Source of the DNA: Bacteroidota bacterium
GTDB taxonomy: Bacteria; Bacteroidota; Bacteroidia; Chitinophagales; Chitinophagaceae
Direction: 5' to 3'
NCBI GenBank assembly: GCA_018268015.1
Contig: JAFDXJ010000008.1
Location: 62,001-126,000, forward strand
Length of the DNA: 64,000 nucleotides
In this document: piece after piece, positions 42,968 through 52,762 of the stretch
Layout of the letters: each line of letters opens with the position of its first letter
Numbering within the stretch: the stretch's first letter is position 1
Made by a program: the position numbers and the translations under genes
The notes under the pieces: model-generated
Seen by the model: the letters and a program-made list of their open reading frames with translations, nothing else
What the model was told of the DNA's origin: nothing
The model's database searches: none

Positions 42968-43001
42968 TGTTCAGTATTTTTTAAAATAAAATTATTGAAC
43001 A
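42968..43001 (+). promoter_or_regulatory. Candidate translation-blocking hairpin before the receptor start codon
   Basis: TGTTCA (42968-42973) can pair with TGAACA (42996-43001), the last base being the A of the ATG; the stem can continue through GTA/TAT and TTTT/AAAA with one mismatch. This could be the riboswitch expression platform acting on translation initiation. Structural guess only. Confidence 0.35.
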
Positions 43002-45379
43002 TGATTCGATTTAGAATGTTATTATTAGCCATTATTTCAAGCAATTTATTAAATGCACAAATTGTTCTATCAGGAAAAGTAACTGATCAGCAAAACAATT
43101 ATTTACCGGGCGCCATTGTGGAATTGATTGCGGAAGGTAAACCCTTGCAAACCATTACCAATGAATCCGGGGATTATACAATCCTATGTAATCCTGGGAA
43201 TATCCAGGCTATATTACGATGCAGGTTTATTGGTAAAAAAACAATGGATGAAAAGATTTTGATAAATAAAAGCCAGCTGGTCAATTTTCACCTGGAAGAT
43301 GAAAATCTATACTTGAAGCCTTTAGAAATTCAATCCATACGTGCTGCTGACCGGGCTCCTTTTACCATGACTAATATCAATACCTCATCACTGTCGCCCA
43401 AAAACCTGGGGCAGGATTTACCTTTTTTATTAAATCAAATGCCTTCAGTGACCATAACATCTGATGCAGGAAATGGTATTGGGTATACAGGAATTCGTAT
43501 TCGAGGAACAGATGCTACGCGAATTAATGTAACCCTCAATGGAATCCCTTATAATGATGCAGAAAGCCAGGGGACTTATTTTGTAGATATCCCGGATATT
43601 TTTTCATCCACAGGATCTTTACAGGTGCAAAGAGGAATTGGTACATCTACCAATGGTGGAGGTGCTTTTGGGGCAACCATCAATTTATATACAAATGATT
43701 TCCGAGATAGCGCTTATACAGAAATTTCCAATTCTTATGGTTCATTTAATACCTGGCGAAACAGTATTAAAGCAGGAACAGGTTTATTAAAAAATCATTT
43801 TACTGCTGATATCCGATTAAGTAGAATATCCAGTGATGGCTTTATTGACAGGGCAAAAAGTAATTTGCAATCCTTGTATTTTTCAGGTGCATACATCAAC
43901 AATAAAACTTCTTTGCGCTTTAACTTTATTAGTGGAAAAGAAAAGACTTACCAAGCCTGGTATGGTGTTCCGGAAGATTTATTGAAAACAGATCCTACTT
44001 ATAACCCAGCCGGAATGGAAAAACCCGGGGAGCCTTATAATAACCAAACGGATAATTACCGGCAAGATCATTACCAGTTATTTTTTAATCAACGATGGAA
44101 TAACCATACGGATTTTAATGTATCTACTTTTCTTACCCGGGGTATCGGTTATTATGAGGAATATAAAGCCGAACAGGAATATGTAGATTATAATTTACCA
44201 AATGTAATTATTGGGAATGATACGCTTTATACGACAGATCTGGTCCGGAGAAGATGGCTGGATAATTATTTTTACGGCCAGATTTTTTCTCTGCAATATC
44301 ACGCTTCCAAAAATGAGCTCACTTTTGGTGGAAGCTGGTCTCGTTACAATGGAAAGCATTATGGAGAAGTCATTTGGGCAGCCAATCCGGTTCCAATCAA
44401 TTTTGAATATTATCGTTACCCGGCGTTTAAATCAGATGAAGCATTCTATATAAAATGGTTATATAAAATAAATAATCAATGGAGTATTTTTAATGATGTG
44501 CAATACCGGCATGTGCAATATGACATGAATGGATTTGAAGATCATCCCTTATTATTTATCAAAAGGATATTTGATTTTATCAATCCCAAAACAGGAATAA
44601 GTTTTAATAATTCCAATATGCATGCTTATTTGAGTTATGCATTGGCCGGGAAAGAACCCAACCGGGATGATTTTGAGGCTTCAACTCAGGAACAACCCAA
44701 GCCGGAATACCTGCATGATTTTGAAGCAGGATTTACTAAAAAATTAAAGCATGTTTCTGCGGGCGCAAATATCTATTATATGTTATATCAAAATCAGTTG
44801 GTGCTTACCGGAAAAGTAAATACCGAAGGGAGTTATACCCGCGTGAATGTTCCTGTAAGCTACCGATTAGGTTTGGAATTACAGGCGAGTGCACGTTTGT
44901 TCGACTGGTTGAACCTGAATGCCAATACAACTTTCAGCAGGAATAAGATTAAAGAATTTATTGAATATATAGATAATTATGACAATGGCAATCAGCAAGT
45001 TATACAACATGACAATACGGATATTTCTTTCTCTCCATCCATTGTAAGTGCTCTTTCTATTGAAATCAAACCAATAAAAGATTTGTCTTTTGTTTTGGAA
45101 AGTAAATATGTGAGTAAACAGTATTTAGACAATACACAAAACAATTCAAGATCATTGAAAGCCTATTTTAATGAAGATGCCCGAATTATTTATAAGCCGG
45201 GCTTGAAGCATTTTTCGGGTTGCACATGGATACTACAGGTTAACAATATTTTCAATCATATTTATGAAACCAATGGGGCAACATATCCTTATATCTATAA
45301 TCAGCAATTAGTGAATGACAATTATTACTATCCAATGGCGGGGGCTCATTTTTTATTGGGTGTCAATTTTCAACTTTAA
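43001..45379 (+). CDS. TonB-dependent receptor under TPP riboswitch control (thiamine-type transporter)
   Basis: 792 residues. Signal peptide (MIRFRMLLLAIISSNLLNA), carboxypeptidase-regulatory-like domain about 22-100 ('LSGKVTDQQNNYLPGAIVELI'), plug about 110-240 ('GYTGIRIRGTDATRINVTLNGIPYNDAESQG', 'GSLQVQRGIGTSTNGGGAFG'), then a 22-strand barrel ending 'AGAHFLLGVNFQL'. No SusD-like lipoprotein follows. The THI element in its leader points to thiamine, a thiamine phosphate or a precursor as substrate (inference from the regulation). An in-frame TTG two codons upstream is less likely. Confidence 0.93.
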   Translation: MIRFRMLLLAIISSNLLNAQIVLSGKVTDQQNNYLPGAIVELIAEGKPLQTITNESGDYTILCNPGNIQAILRCRFIGKKTMDEKILINKSQLVNFHLEDENLYLKPLEIQSIRAADRAPFTMTNINTSSLSPKNLGQDLPFLLNQMPSVTITSDAGNGIGYTGIRIRGTDATRINVTLNGIPYNDAESQGTYFVDIPDIFSSTGSLQVQRGIGTSTNGGGAFGATINLYTNDFRDSAYTEISNSYGSFNTWRNSIKAGTGLLKNHFTADIRLSRISSDGFIDRAKSNLQSLYFSGAYINNKTSLRFNFISGKEKTYQAWYGVPEDLLKTDPTYNPAGMEKPGEPYNNQTDNYRQDHYQLFFNQRWNNHTDFNVSTFLTRGIGYYEEYKAEQEYVDYNLPNVIIGNDTLYTTDLVRRRWLDNYFYGQIFSLQYHASKNELTFGGSWSRYNGKHYGEVIWAANPVPINFEYYRYPAFKSDEAFYIKWLYKINNQWSIFNDVQYRHVQYDMNGFEDHPLLFIKRIFDFINPKTGISFNNSNMHAYLSYALAGKEPNRDDFEASTQEQPKPEYLHDFEAGFTKKLKHVSAGANIYYMLYQNQLVLTGKVNTEGSYTRVNVPVSYRLGLELQASARLFDWLNLNANTTFSRNKIKEFIEYIDNYDNGNQQVIQHDNTDISFSPSIVSALSIEIKPIKDLSFVLESKYVSKQYLDNTQNNSRSLKAYFNEDARIIYKPGLKHFSGCTWILQVNNIFNHIYETNGATYPYIYNQQLVNDNYYYPMAGAHFLLGVNFQL

Positions 45380-45606
45380 AAGGTTGTCATAAAAAAGTAT
45401 TCACATCAGTCATTTTCTAAATAAAGTTATTAAACCAATAAGATGATGAATAATGCAGATGGATCATTAATTGAAATCTAAAGAATCGTCAATCGCTGCA
45501 TGAAAATATTTTTAGATCATTTTCAATGTAACATACCATTTAAATAAACCATTTCGCTGAGTTAAATGCAAAACATAATTTCGTTATAAACCGGAAATAC
45601 CGCAAT

Positions 45607-48120
45607 ATGAAATTTTATCGTTTTGTCATTTGTATTTTGATCTTACTTACAGGAAGAGCCAGCTTTGCACAACCCAATAGAATAAATAATAGTGCAGATA
45701 TATTTCAACAAATAAAAAAACTGGATGTACTGGGTTCTGTATTATATATAGCTGCTCATCCGGATGATGAAAATACCCGTTTATTGGCCTGGCTATCTAA
45801 AGGTCTTTTATTGAAGACCGGTTACCTGAGCCTGACGCGAGGAGATGGCGGACAAAATTTAATAGGTGATGAACAAGGTATTGATCTTGGCCTGATTCGT
45901 ACTCAGGAGCTGCTTGATGCACGAAGAATTGATGGCGCTCAACAATTTTTTTCAAGGGCCTATGATTTTGGCTATTGTAAAACAGCGGATGAAGCATTGG
46001 CTACCTGGGGCCATGAAAAAATTTTAAGTGATGTTGTATGGGTAATCCGCAAATTTCAACCCGATGTAATCATTACCCGCTTTCCCGGAGATGCACGTGC
46101 CGGACATGGTCATCATGCCGCATCTTCCATCCTGGCAAATGAAGCATTTAAAGATGCCGCAGATCCCACCAAATTCCCTGAACAATTAAAGGATGGCGTT
46201 ACAACCTGGAAAGCAACCAGAATTTTTTGGAATACCTTTAATTTCGGCGGTTTGAATACGACTGACTCAACACAACTCAAGCTGGATGTTGGCGGATATA
46301 ATAATTTATTGGGAAAAAGCTATGGGGAACTGGCCGCAGAAAGCCGCAGTGAACATAAGAGTCAGGGCTTTGGCGTGCCCTCACAAAGGGGTTCTTCTTA
46401 TGAATATTTTTTATTAACAGGTGGCAACCCTGCACACCAGGATCTGCTTGATGGAGTTGATATTTCCTGGCATAAATTCCCGGGTGGTGATAAGATACAC
46501 TCACTGGTTCAAGGGCTTATGGATTCCTACAATTTTGAACATCCGGAATATTCTGTTCGTCCATTGGTAGGACTGTATCAGTCAGTAGATTCTTTACCCA
46601 ACAATCCCTGGAAGAATAATAAACTTCAGGAAATCCGAAACCTGCTGGCTTCCTGTAGCGGCCTTTTTACTGAGGTTGATGCTACAAGTGAATTACTGGT
46701 AGCAGGAGAGAATAAGCAAATCAATATCTCTGTTATTTGCCGAAATCAAATACCGCTGACCTTAAAGAGCATTACTTTAAATCAATTCGACAGTGTTATA
46801 AACCTTCAAATGTATATGAATAAAAACTATTCATTTGAGCATCAAATGCAAGTGCCGGATAATTTTGAGATGACACAGCCTTACTGGCTCAAGGAACCCT
46901 TAGATGGAGGAAGTTTTCATGTAACGGATCAACATCTTATCGGCAAAGCGGAAAATGATCCAGCGATGAAGGCGCTCCTTACATTCGATTTTTATGGCCA
47001 GGATATTACTTTTGAAATACCTGTTCAATACAAATATACAGATCCAATAAAAGGTGAATTGCATGAACCTGTTGCCGTGATTCCTGCTTTGGAAATGGAG
47101 CTTACGCCGGGAATTATTTTTACCAATAGAATAAAGGATGGTAAAATCATTGATCCACAAAATATTTCTTTGATCATGAGAAGCCAGGTTACTGAAGAAA
47201 ATAAACCTGTTCAATTAAGCCTTTATAAGGATAAGACTGTTGCCTGGTCGAAAGATACCATTTTAAATCTTGAAAAAGGGAAAGAGTATGCATTTACCAT
47301 TCAGGCTTCGGCATTGAAAAAAACAGGTAAAGAGGGACGTTTTTATGCAGGTGCAGAAATCAACGATCAAGGGAAGAAAATATTTTTTAATAAAAGAATT
47401 CATTCCATTCATTATGAGCATATCCCGGATATTCATTACCTCGCAACGGATTCTCTGAAAATTTCTTCTGAGAAAATCTATTTAGCCAATAAAAGGATTG
47501 CTTACATAGAAGGGGCCGGGGATAAGGTGGTAAATGCCTTGAATCAAATGGGCTATATCGTTACTATATTAAAGGAATCCGATGTGACCCGACAAAAATT
47601 AAAATCATTTGATGTAGTCATTACAGGTGTTCGCGCGTATAATGTACTTTCCTGGTTACCCGGAAAACATGATTTGCTCATGCAGTTTGTACATGACGGA
47701 GGTAATCTGATTGTGCAATACAATACCAATAATCAAATATCCGGCGTGCCTTACTCAATTGGGCCTTATCCATTTAGTATCAGTCGCACCAGGGTAACGG
47801 ATGAGAATGCGGCGGTGAAATTTTTATTGCCACAACATAGTGTAATGAATTTCCCTAATAAGATCACTCAAAGTGATTTTGATCATTGGATCCAGGAACG
47901 AAGCATTTACCAGGCTGAGCAGCTCGATAAACATTATGCGGCAATATTGGGCATGCATGATGCCGGTGAGGAGGAATCCAATGGCAGCCTGATTATTGCG
48001 CCATACGGGAAGGGTAATTTCACATACGCTAGTTTAGTTTTTTTTCGTGAATTACCTGCAGGTATGGAGGGCGCTTATAAGTTGTTTGCAAACCTGATAG
48101 CTTTACCCGGGCATCTTTAA
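45607..48120 (+). CDS. Secreted PIG-L family deacetylase
   Basis: 837 residues. Signal peptide (1-21, ends SFAQ). PIG-L/LmbE domain about 35-290 with the zinc motif 'AHPDDE' (H51, D53, D54), 'RGDGGQN', 'LDARRIDGAQQFF', and 'GDARAGHGHHAAS' with the last His ligand. Then a long beta-rich region (about 350-620) and a C-terminal GATase-like/ThuA-like domain ('RIAYIEGAGDKVVNALNQMGYIVTIL', 'HDGGNLIVQYNTNN'). Probably removes acetyl groups from N-acetylhexosamine-containing glycans outside the cytoplasm; substrate unproven. A degenerate -7 box TAATTTCG lies at 45576-45583. The 227 bases before it hold no gene. Confidence 0.9.
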   Translation: MKFYRFVICILILLTGRASFAQPNRINNSADIFQQIKKLDVLGSVLYIAAHPDDENTRLLAWLSKGLLLKTGYLSLTRGDGGQNLIGDEQGIDLGLIRTQELLDARRIDGAQQFFSRAYDFGYCKTADEALATWGHEKILSDVVWVIRKFQPDVIITRFPGDARAGHGHHAASSILANEAFKDAADPTKFPEQLKDGVTTWKATRIFWNTFNFGGLNTTDSTQLKLDVGGYNNLLGKSYGELAAESRSEHKSQGFGVPSQRGSSYEYFLLTGGNPAHQDLLDGVDISWHKFPGGDKIHSLVQGLMDSYNFEHPEYSVRPLVGLYQSVDSLPNNPWKNNKLQEIRNLLASCSGLFTEVDATSELLVAGENKQINISVICRNQIPLTLKSITLNQFDSVINLQMYMNKNYSFEHQMQVPDNFEMTQPYWLKEPLDGGSFHVTDQHLIGKAENDPAMKALLTFDFYGQDITFEIPVQYKYTDPIKGELHEPVAVIPALEMELTPGIIFTNRIKDGKIIDPQNISLIMRSQVTEENKPVQLSLYKDKTVAWSKDTILNLEKGKEYAFTIQASALKKTGKEGRFYAGAEINDQGKKIFFNKRIHSIHYEHIPDIHYLATDSLKISSEKIYLANKRIAYIEGAGDKVVNALNQMGYIVTILKESDVTRQKLKSFDVVITGVRAYNVLSWLPGKHDLLMQFVHDGGNLIVQYNTNNQISGVPYSIGPYPFSISRTRVTDENAAVKFLLPQHSVMNFPNKITQSDFDHWIQERSIYQAEQLDKHYAAILGMHDAGEEESNGSLIIAPYGKGNFTYASLVFFRELPAGMEGAYKLFANLIALPGHL

Positions 48121-48174
48121 AAATTGAAGGGTCAATATAAATCGGCATGTTTCTTTTTATTGAAAAAATCTTTT

Positions 48175-48291
48175 ATGGAAAAAGGCCACTCTTTTAAAAA
48201 AATAAAATGGCATCGCTGGTATATAGGTATTTTACTTTTTTTAGGCATACTCATATTATTTTTTCTTTGGTTCACTAAATATTTTTCATGA
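48175..48291 (+). CDS. Small single-pass membrane protein (38 aa) coupled to the symporter
   Basis: ATG 48175 opens a 38-residue frame with a basic N-terminus (MEKGHSFKKIKWHRW), then a hydrophobic helix of about 20 residues (YIGILLFLGILILFFLWF) and TKYFS. Its TGA (48289-48291) overlaps the ATG of the sodium:solute symporter (48288) as ATGA, indicating translational coupling. It starts 55 bases after the PIG-L stop. The size and position recall small subunits of SSS transporters such as YhdT with PanF, though the sequence is not the same family as far as I can tell. Confidence 0.72.
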   Translation: MEKGHSFKKIKWHRWYIGILLFLGILILFFLWFTKYFS

Positions 48292-50033
48292 GCAGTATTG
48301 ACTGGATTGTTTTATTCTGCACGCTCACTGCTATTGTATTGTATGGATTATTTAAAAGCCGTACTTCAAAAAACCTGGATGGTTATTTCTTAAGCAACCG
48401 TTCCTTACCCTGGTATATGGTTTTGTTTAGTATCATGGGTACACAAGCCAGCGCGATCACATTTTTATCAGCGCCGGGCCAGGCTTTTACGGATGGGATG
48501 CGTTTTGTACAATATTATTTTGGGCTACCCCTTGCCATGATTGTGATCAGTATCAGCTTTGTTCCTTTATTTAAAAAATTACAGGTCTTTACCGCTTATG
48601 AGTTTTTAGAACAACGTTTTGATTTAAAAACACGCACATTTACATCCGTTTTATTCTTGCTTTCGCGTGGATTTTCCACCGGCATCAGCATATATGCACC
48701 CTCCATTATTTTATCATCCTTATTGGGATGGGATATTTTCTGGACAAATATTTTTATGGGGGGAATATTAATTATTTATACGGTTAGTGGTGGAGCCAAA
48801 GCAGTTGCTTATACGCAACAGTTACAATTGGGCATTATTTTCCTGGCCATGTTATTGGCGGGTTATTTTATCGTGCATCAGATGCCTTCATCCATTCATT
48901 TCACAGATGCATTATATGTTAGTGGTGCTTCAGGAAAATTGAATGTGATTACCACCGGTATAAGTAAAGATGGGTTTGACTGGAAAGATAAGTACAATAT
49001 GGTCAGTGGAATTATTGGTGGTTTCTTCCTGGCGCTTTCTTATTTTGGAACAGATCAAAGCCAGGTGGGACGCTATCTTACATCAAAAAGTATAAAAGAG
49101 AGCAGGTTGGGATTATTGATGAATGGATTAGTGAAAATTCCAATGCAATTTTTAATCCTCCTCCTGGGCGCTTTACTTTTTTCATATTACCAGTTCAATA
49201 CAGCGCCTATTTTTTTTAATAAAGCAGTGCCGGATCAAATCTTTCAGTCAAAAGCCGGTGACACCTTACAACAAATTAATGAAGATTTTGAACAAGTATC
49301 CTTATTACAATCAAAATATGCCATGCAGTATGCAACGGCTGTGCGGGAGGATAATTTATCCAAAAAAATATATAAGGATAGCTTGCAATTTGCTACGCAA
49401 AAAGCTAATATCCTTCGGGATAAATATAAAGCAACTTTAAAAAATGCGGATGCATCCATTGATACCAATGATTCCAATTATATTTTTATCAGGTATGTCG
49501 TAGATCATTTGCCCATTGGTTTAGTGGGGCTTATCATTGCAGTTATTTTTTTAGCATCCTGGGGATCTATTGCAGCCGCATTAAATGGCCTTGCCTCCAG
49601 TACCATGATTGATTTCTATTTGAGATTTCATAAACACAATTCCTTTCCTGCTCCATTGAATATTGCTGAAAAGAAAAACTATCAGATGTCTAAATGGTTC
49701 ACTTTGGGCTGGGGTATTTTTAGCATTTTTATAGCGCAATTTGCACATAAAATGGGTAGCCTGATAGAGGCCGTAAACGTTTTAGGTTCTTTATTTTATG
49801 GTGTCATGTTGGGTATATTCCTGGTCGCTTTTTATATTAAGAAAATCAATGGGAATGCCGTTTTTAAAAGCGCCCTGTTTTCAGAAATAGGGGTGATTAT
49901 TTTATTTTATTTAGATAATCAAAATATTATTGGCTTAGGATTTTTATGGCTCAATGTGGTGGGCGCTCTAAGCGTGATCTTGTTTGGTTTCTTGTTTCAA
50001 AATTTTGAAAAAAGGATTGTAAAAACGGCATGA
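48288..50033 (+). CDS. Sodium:solute symporter family protein
   Basis: 581 residues, 13-15 membrane helices. SSS signatures: 'GYFLSNRSLPWYMVLFSIMGTQASAITFLSAPG', 'FLYTVSGG'-like 'IIYTVSGGAKAVAYTQQLQ', 'FGTDQSQVGRYLTSKS'. A charged insertion of about 90 residues (330-420) rich in Gln, Lys and Asp interrupts the helices; this is a cytoplasmic or periplasmic loop, partly coiled coil. Substrate unknown, perhaps a sugar or acetylated amino sugar given the deacetylase upstream. Start overlaps the stop of the small membrane protein. Confidence 0.92.
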   Translation: MSSIDWIVLFCTLTAIVLYGLFKSRTSKNLDGYFLSNRSLPWYMVLFSIMGTQASAITFLSAPGQAFTDGMRFVQYYFGLPLAMIVISISFVPLFKKLQVFTAYEFLEQRFDLKTRTFTSVLFLLSRGFSTGISIYAPSIILSSLLGWDIFWTNIFMGGILIIYTVSGGAKAVAYTQQLQLGIIFLAMLLAGYFIVHQMPSSIHFTDALYVSGASGKLNVITTGISKDGFDWKDKYNMVSGIIGGFFLALSYFGTDQSQVGRYLTSKSIKESRLGLLMNGLVKIPMQFLILLLGALLFSYYQFNTAPIFFNKAVPDQIFQSKAGDTLQQINEDFEQVSLLQSKYAMQYATAVREDNLSKKIYKDSLQFATQKANILRDKYKATLKNADASIDTNDSNYIFIRYVVDHLPIGLVGLIIAVIFLASWGSIAAALNGLASSTMIDFYLRFHKHNSFPAPLNIAEKKNYQMSKWFTLGWGIFSIFIAQFAHKMGSLIEAVNVLGSLFYGVMLGIFLVAFYIKKINGNAVFKSALFSEIGVIILFYLDNQNIIGLGFLWLNVVGALSVILFGFLFQNFEKRIVKTA

Positions 50034-50161
50034 GGGAGCAGCCTTTAAAAGTTAATCAATTTAACAAACAAGTTTTTCAAACAGGCTGATTTACCATTTA
50101 TCAAATATTTATAAATCATTAAAATAAAAGCAGATTATCTTCGGTTTTTAACCAGAAAAAA

Positions 50162-52660
50162 ATGCTTGGGAAATACCTGCTTCTTATTTTATTTTTTTCT
50201 TCAACATCATTATTTGCGCAGCAAAAGACGCTTCAAGCTGTGAAAGTCTCTTCAGCCCCAAAATTAGATGGTATACTGGATGATGCGGTCTGGCAAAATG
50301 TACCCATTGCAAAAGATTTTATTGTGAACTCTCCTGATTTTGGAAAGACGCCGCTCATGCCTACAGAAGTAAAATTCATTTATACAGATGAAGCCATTTA
50401 TATTGGAGCTGAACTTTATGATGATCCGAGCCTTATCAAAAAACAGCTCACTCAGCGTGACAGAGAACAATTCCAGGATGTGGATAATTTCGGGGTAACA
50501 TTTGATACCTATTATGATCAACAAAATGCTTTTGAATTCATTGTTACCACAGCGAATGTACAAAGCGACGCTAAAATTTCTTCTTCTAACAATTCTTCCG
50601 GTGGAGGAAATGATGATGATTTTAATGATAATGGCGCAGATTATAATTGGGATGCAGTATGGGATAGCCGGGTATCGATTACGGACAAAGGGTGGAGTGT
50701 AGAGATGAGAATTCCCTATTCTGCCATTCGATTTGCTAAAAAAGATTTGCAACAATGGGGTATCAACTTTTTTCGGTTTACCCGGAGAGTTAATGAAAAA
50801 TCTTATTGGAATCCTGTTAACCCAAAAATTGCCGGATTACTCAACCAGGAAGGTCTATTAATGGGCCTTGCAAATTTATCCCCTCCATTACGTTTATCTC
50901 TTTTGCCCTTTGTTTCTACAGGATATCAGAATGTACCAACTAATCAGGGTGATATTAAAACTTTTTTGCGCAGTGGTGGTATGGATGTAAAGTATGGTAT
51001 CAACCAGGCATTCACTTTAGACATGACGCTTATCCCGGATTTTGGACAGGTTCAAAGTGATAATATCGTTTTGAATTTGTCTCCCTATGAAAAATTTTAT
51101 GATGAGAACAGGCCTTTTTTTACAGAAGGAACCGAGCTTTTTAATAAAGCCGGGATTTTTTATTCCAGAAGGGTAGGAAATACACCCAGTGGATATTTTG
51201 ATGCATTAAATATCGCAGCAGATAGTAATTATACAATTTTAAAAAATCCCTCTTCTACACAACTTTATAACGGAACAAAATTTTCAGGACGCACGGAGAA
51301 AGGATTAGGAATAGGTATTTTTAATGCCGTTACTGCCCCTATGTATGCTACTTTCCAGGATGTTCATGGAAATAAGATTCAATACCAGACAGAACCATTG
51401 GCGAACTATAATATTATCGTTTTAGACCAATCACTTAAGAACCGTTCCAGCCTTACATTCACGAATACAAATGTTATTCGTAATGGTGATGCAAGGGATG
51501 CAAATGTAACCGCATTAAACCTTTCATTGTTTGATAAAGACAATAATTATAATTTTCAAACAAGTGGGTATTTTAGTTATGTAAACGGGCCGGATCCACA
51601 CAATGGGTTTAAAACATTTACAAGTTTTGAGAAAGTTAGTGGTAACTGGCAATGGGGTTTATACAACAATATTGAATCTAAGACCTATGACCCTAATGAT
51701 TTAGGAATATTAAGAGCTCCAAATGAATTTACGATGGGAGGAACTTTGAGTTGGCACCAGTTTACACCCAGTAAAATGTTTAATATCAGAAATTATGAAT
51801 TTGATATTCAATATACTAATTTATTGGTTCCCTTTACTTATAATCAATTGGAGCTTGACTTGAGTTTTATGCACGTATTTAAAAATTTCTGGGATGCCAC
51901 ATTGAGAATCAACAGCCACCCGCTTTCTGATCATGACTATTATGAGCTTCGCACACCGGGAAGGGTGTTGAATGTTTCACCTTATACTTATTTTCAGATA
52001 GAAGGAAGTTCGGATAGCAGGAAAAAAATCTTTGTCAATTATGAGTTTGGATATGCCGGGTTTTCCCCACAAAAAAACGATCCTTATATTAGTGGCGATG
52101 TTGGACTTAGATATAGGTTCAACCCTAAATGGAGCATAAGTATAGAAGGTATCAAAGAATACGACAAAGGAAATGTTGGCTGGGCATACAATGATTCCCT
52201 TACCGGGGAACCGATTGTAGGTAGGCGTACAGTGACACAATTTACTACTTCGTTTTCTACAATATATTATTTTCAATCCCGAATGAATCTTTCATTCCGG
52301 GCAAGACATTACTGGAGTAAAGTGGAATATCTGGAATTCTTTGATGTTTTGCAGGATGGAAATTATCTCCCCAGGCCATTTGAAGATGGCCATAATGAAA
52401 ATTTTAATGCCTTTAATATTGATATGTTTTTTACCTGGGATTTCCGCCTGGGAAGCAGACTTATACTGGCCTGGAAAAATAGCCTGGGACCGGATGTGTA
52501 TATTCCCGGGCAACCCTACAATAAATATACACAAAATTTCCGGGAGATTTTCAATGTTCCACACAGCAATGAATTCAGTGTAAAGTTTATTTATTACATA
52601 GATGCACAGAATTTATTCAAGAAAAGCAATGGAGCAAAGAACACTGCTTTTTCATTATAA
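50162..52660 (+). CDS. DUF5916 protein with family 9 carbohydrate-binding-like N-domain
   Basis: 832 residues. Signal peptide (1-19, ends LFAQ). N-terminal CBM9-like domain about 25-235 ('APKLDGILDDAVWQNVPIAKDF', 'TDEAIYIGAELYDDP', 'WSVEMRIPYSAIRF') with an acidic Asn/Gly/Asp-rich insert near 140. The remainder is the DUF5916 barrel-like region, beginning 'LIPDFGQVQSDN' and 'PFFTEGTELFNKAG', with aromatic beta-strands to the end. Probably an outer-membrane protein. TATCTTCG upstream is a 7/8 promoter box. Role unknown; its neighbours suggest carbohydrate or glycoconjugate handling. Confidence 0.85.
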   Translation: MLGKYLLLILFFSSTSLFAQQKTLQAVKVSSAPKLDGILDDAVWQNVPIAKDFIVNSPDFGKTPLMPTEVKFIYTDEAIYIGAELYDDPSLIKKQLTQRDREQFQDVDNFGVTFDTYYDQQNAFEFIVTTANVQSDAKISSSNNSSGGGNDDDFNDNGADYNWDAVWDSRVSITDKGWSVEMRIPYSAIRFAKKDLQQWGINFFRFTRRVNEKSYWNPVNPKIAGLLNQEGLLMGLANLSPPLRLSLLPFVSTGYQNVPTNQGDIKTFLRSGGMDVKYGINQAFTLDMTLIPDFGQVQSDNIVLNLSPYEKFYDENRPFFTEGTELFNKAGIFYSRRVGNTPSGYFDALNIAADSNYTILKNPSSTQLYNGTKFSGRTEKGLGIGIFNAVTAPMYATFQDVHGNKIQYQTEPLANYNIIVLDQSLKNRSSLTFTNTNVIRNGDARDANVTALNLSLFDKDNNYNFQTSGYFSYVNGPDPHNGFKTFTSFEKVSGNWQWGLYNNIESKTYDPNDLGILRAPNEFTMGGTLSWHQFTPSKMFNIRNYEFDIQYTNLLVPFTYNQLELDLSFMHVFKNFWDATLRINSHPLSDHDYYELRTPGRVLNVSPYTYFQIEGSSDSRKKIFVNYEFGYAGFSPQKNDPYISGDVGLRYRFNPKWSISIEGIKEYDKGNVGWAYNDSLTGEPIVGRRTVTQFTTSFSTIYYFQSRMNLSFRARHYWSKVEYLEFFDVLQDGNYLPRPFEDGHNENFNAFNIDMFFTWDFRLGSRLILAWKNSLGPDVYIPGQPYNKYTQNFREIFNVPHSNEFSVKFIYYIDAQNLFKKSNGAKNTAFSL

Positions 52661-52762
52661 TACGCGATTCATTAAAAGTCAGATTTTTCAATAACTTTTA
52701 TTAAAGTCATTTTTCTCCTGTTATTTTTAGCAGCTCAAGAATCTTATAAGTTGTGAATGAGT

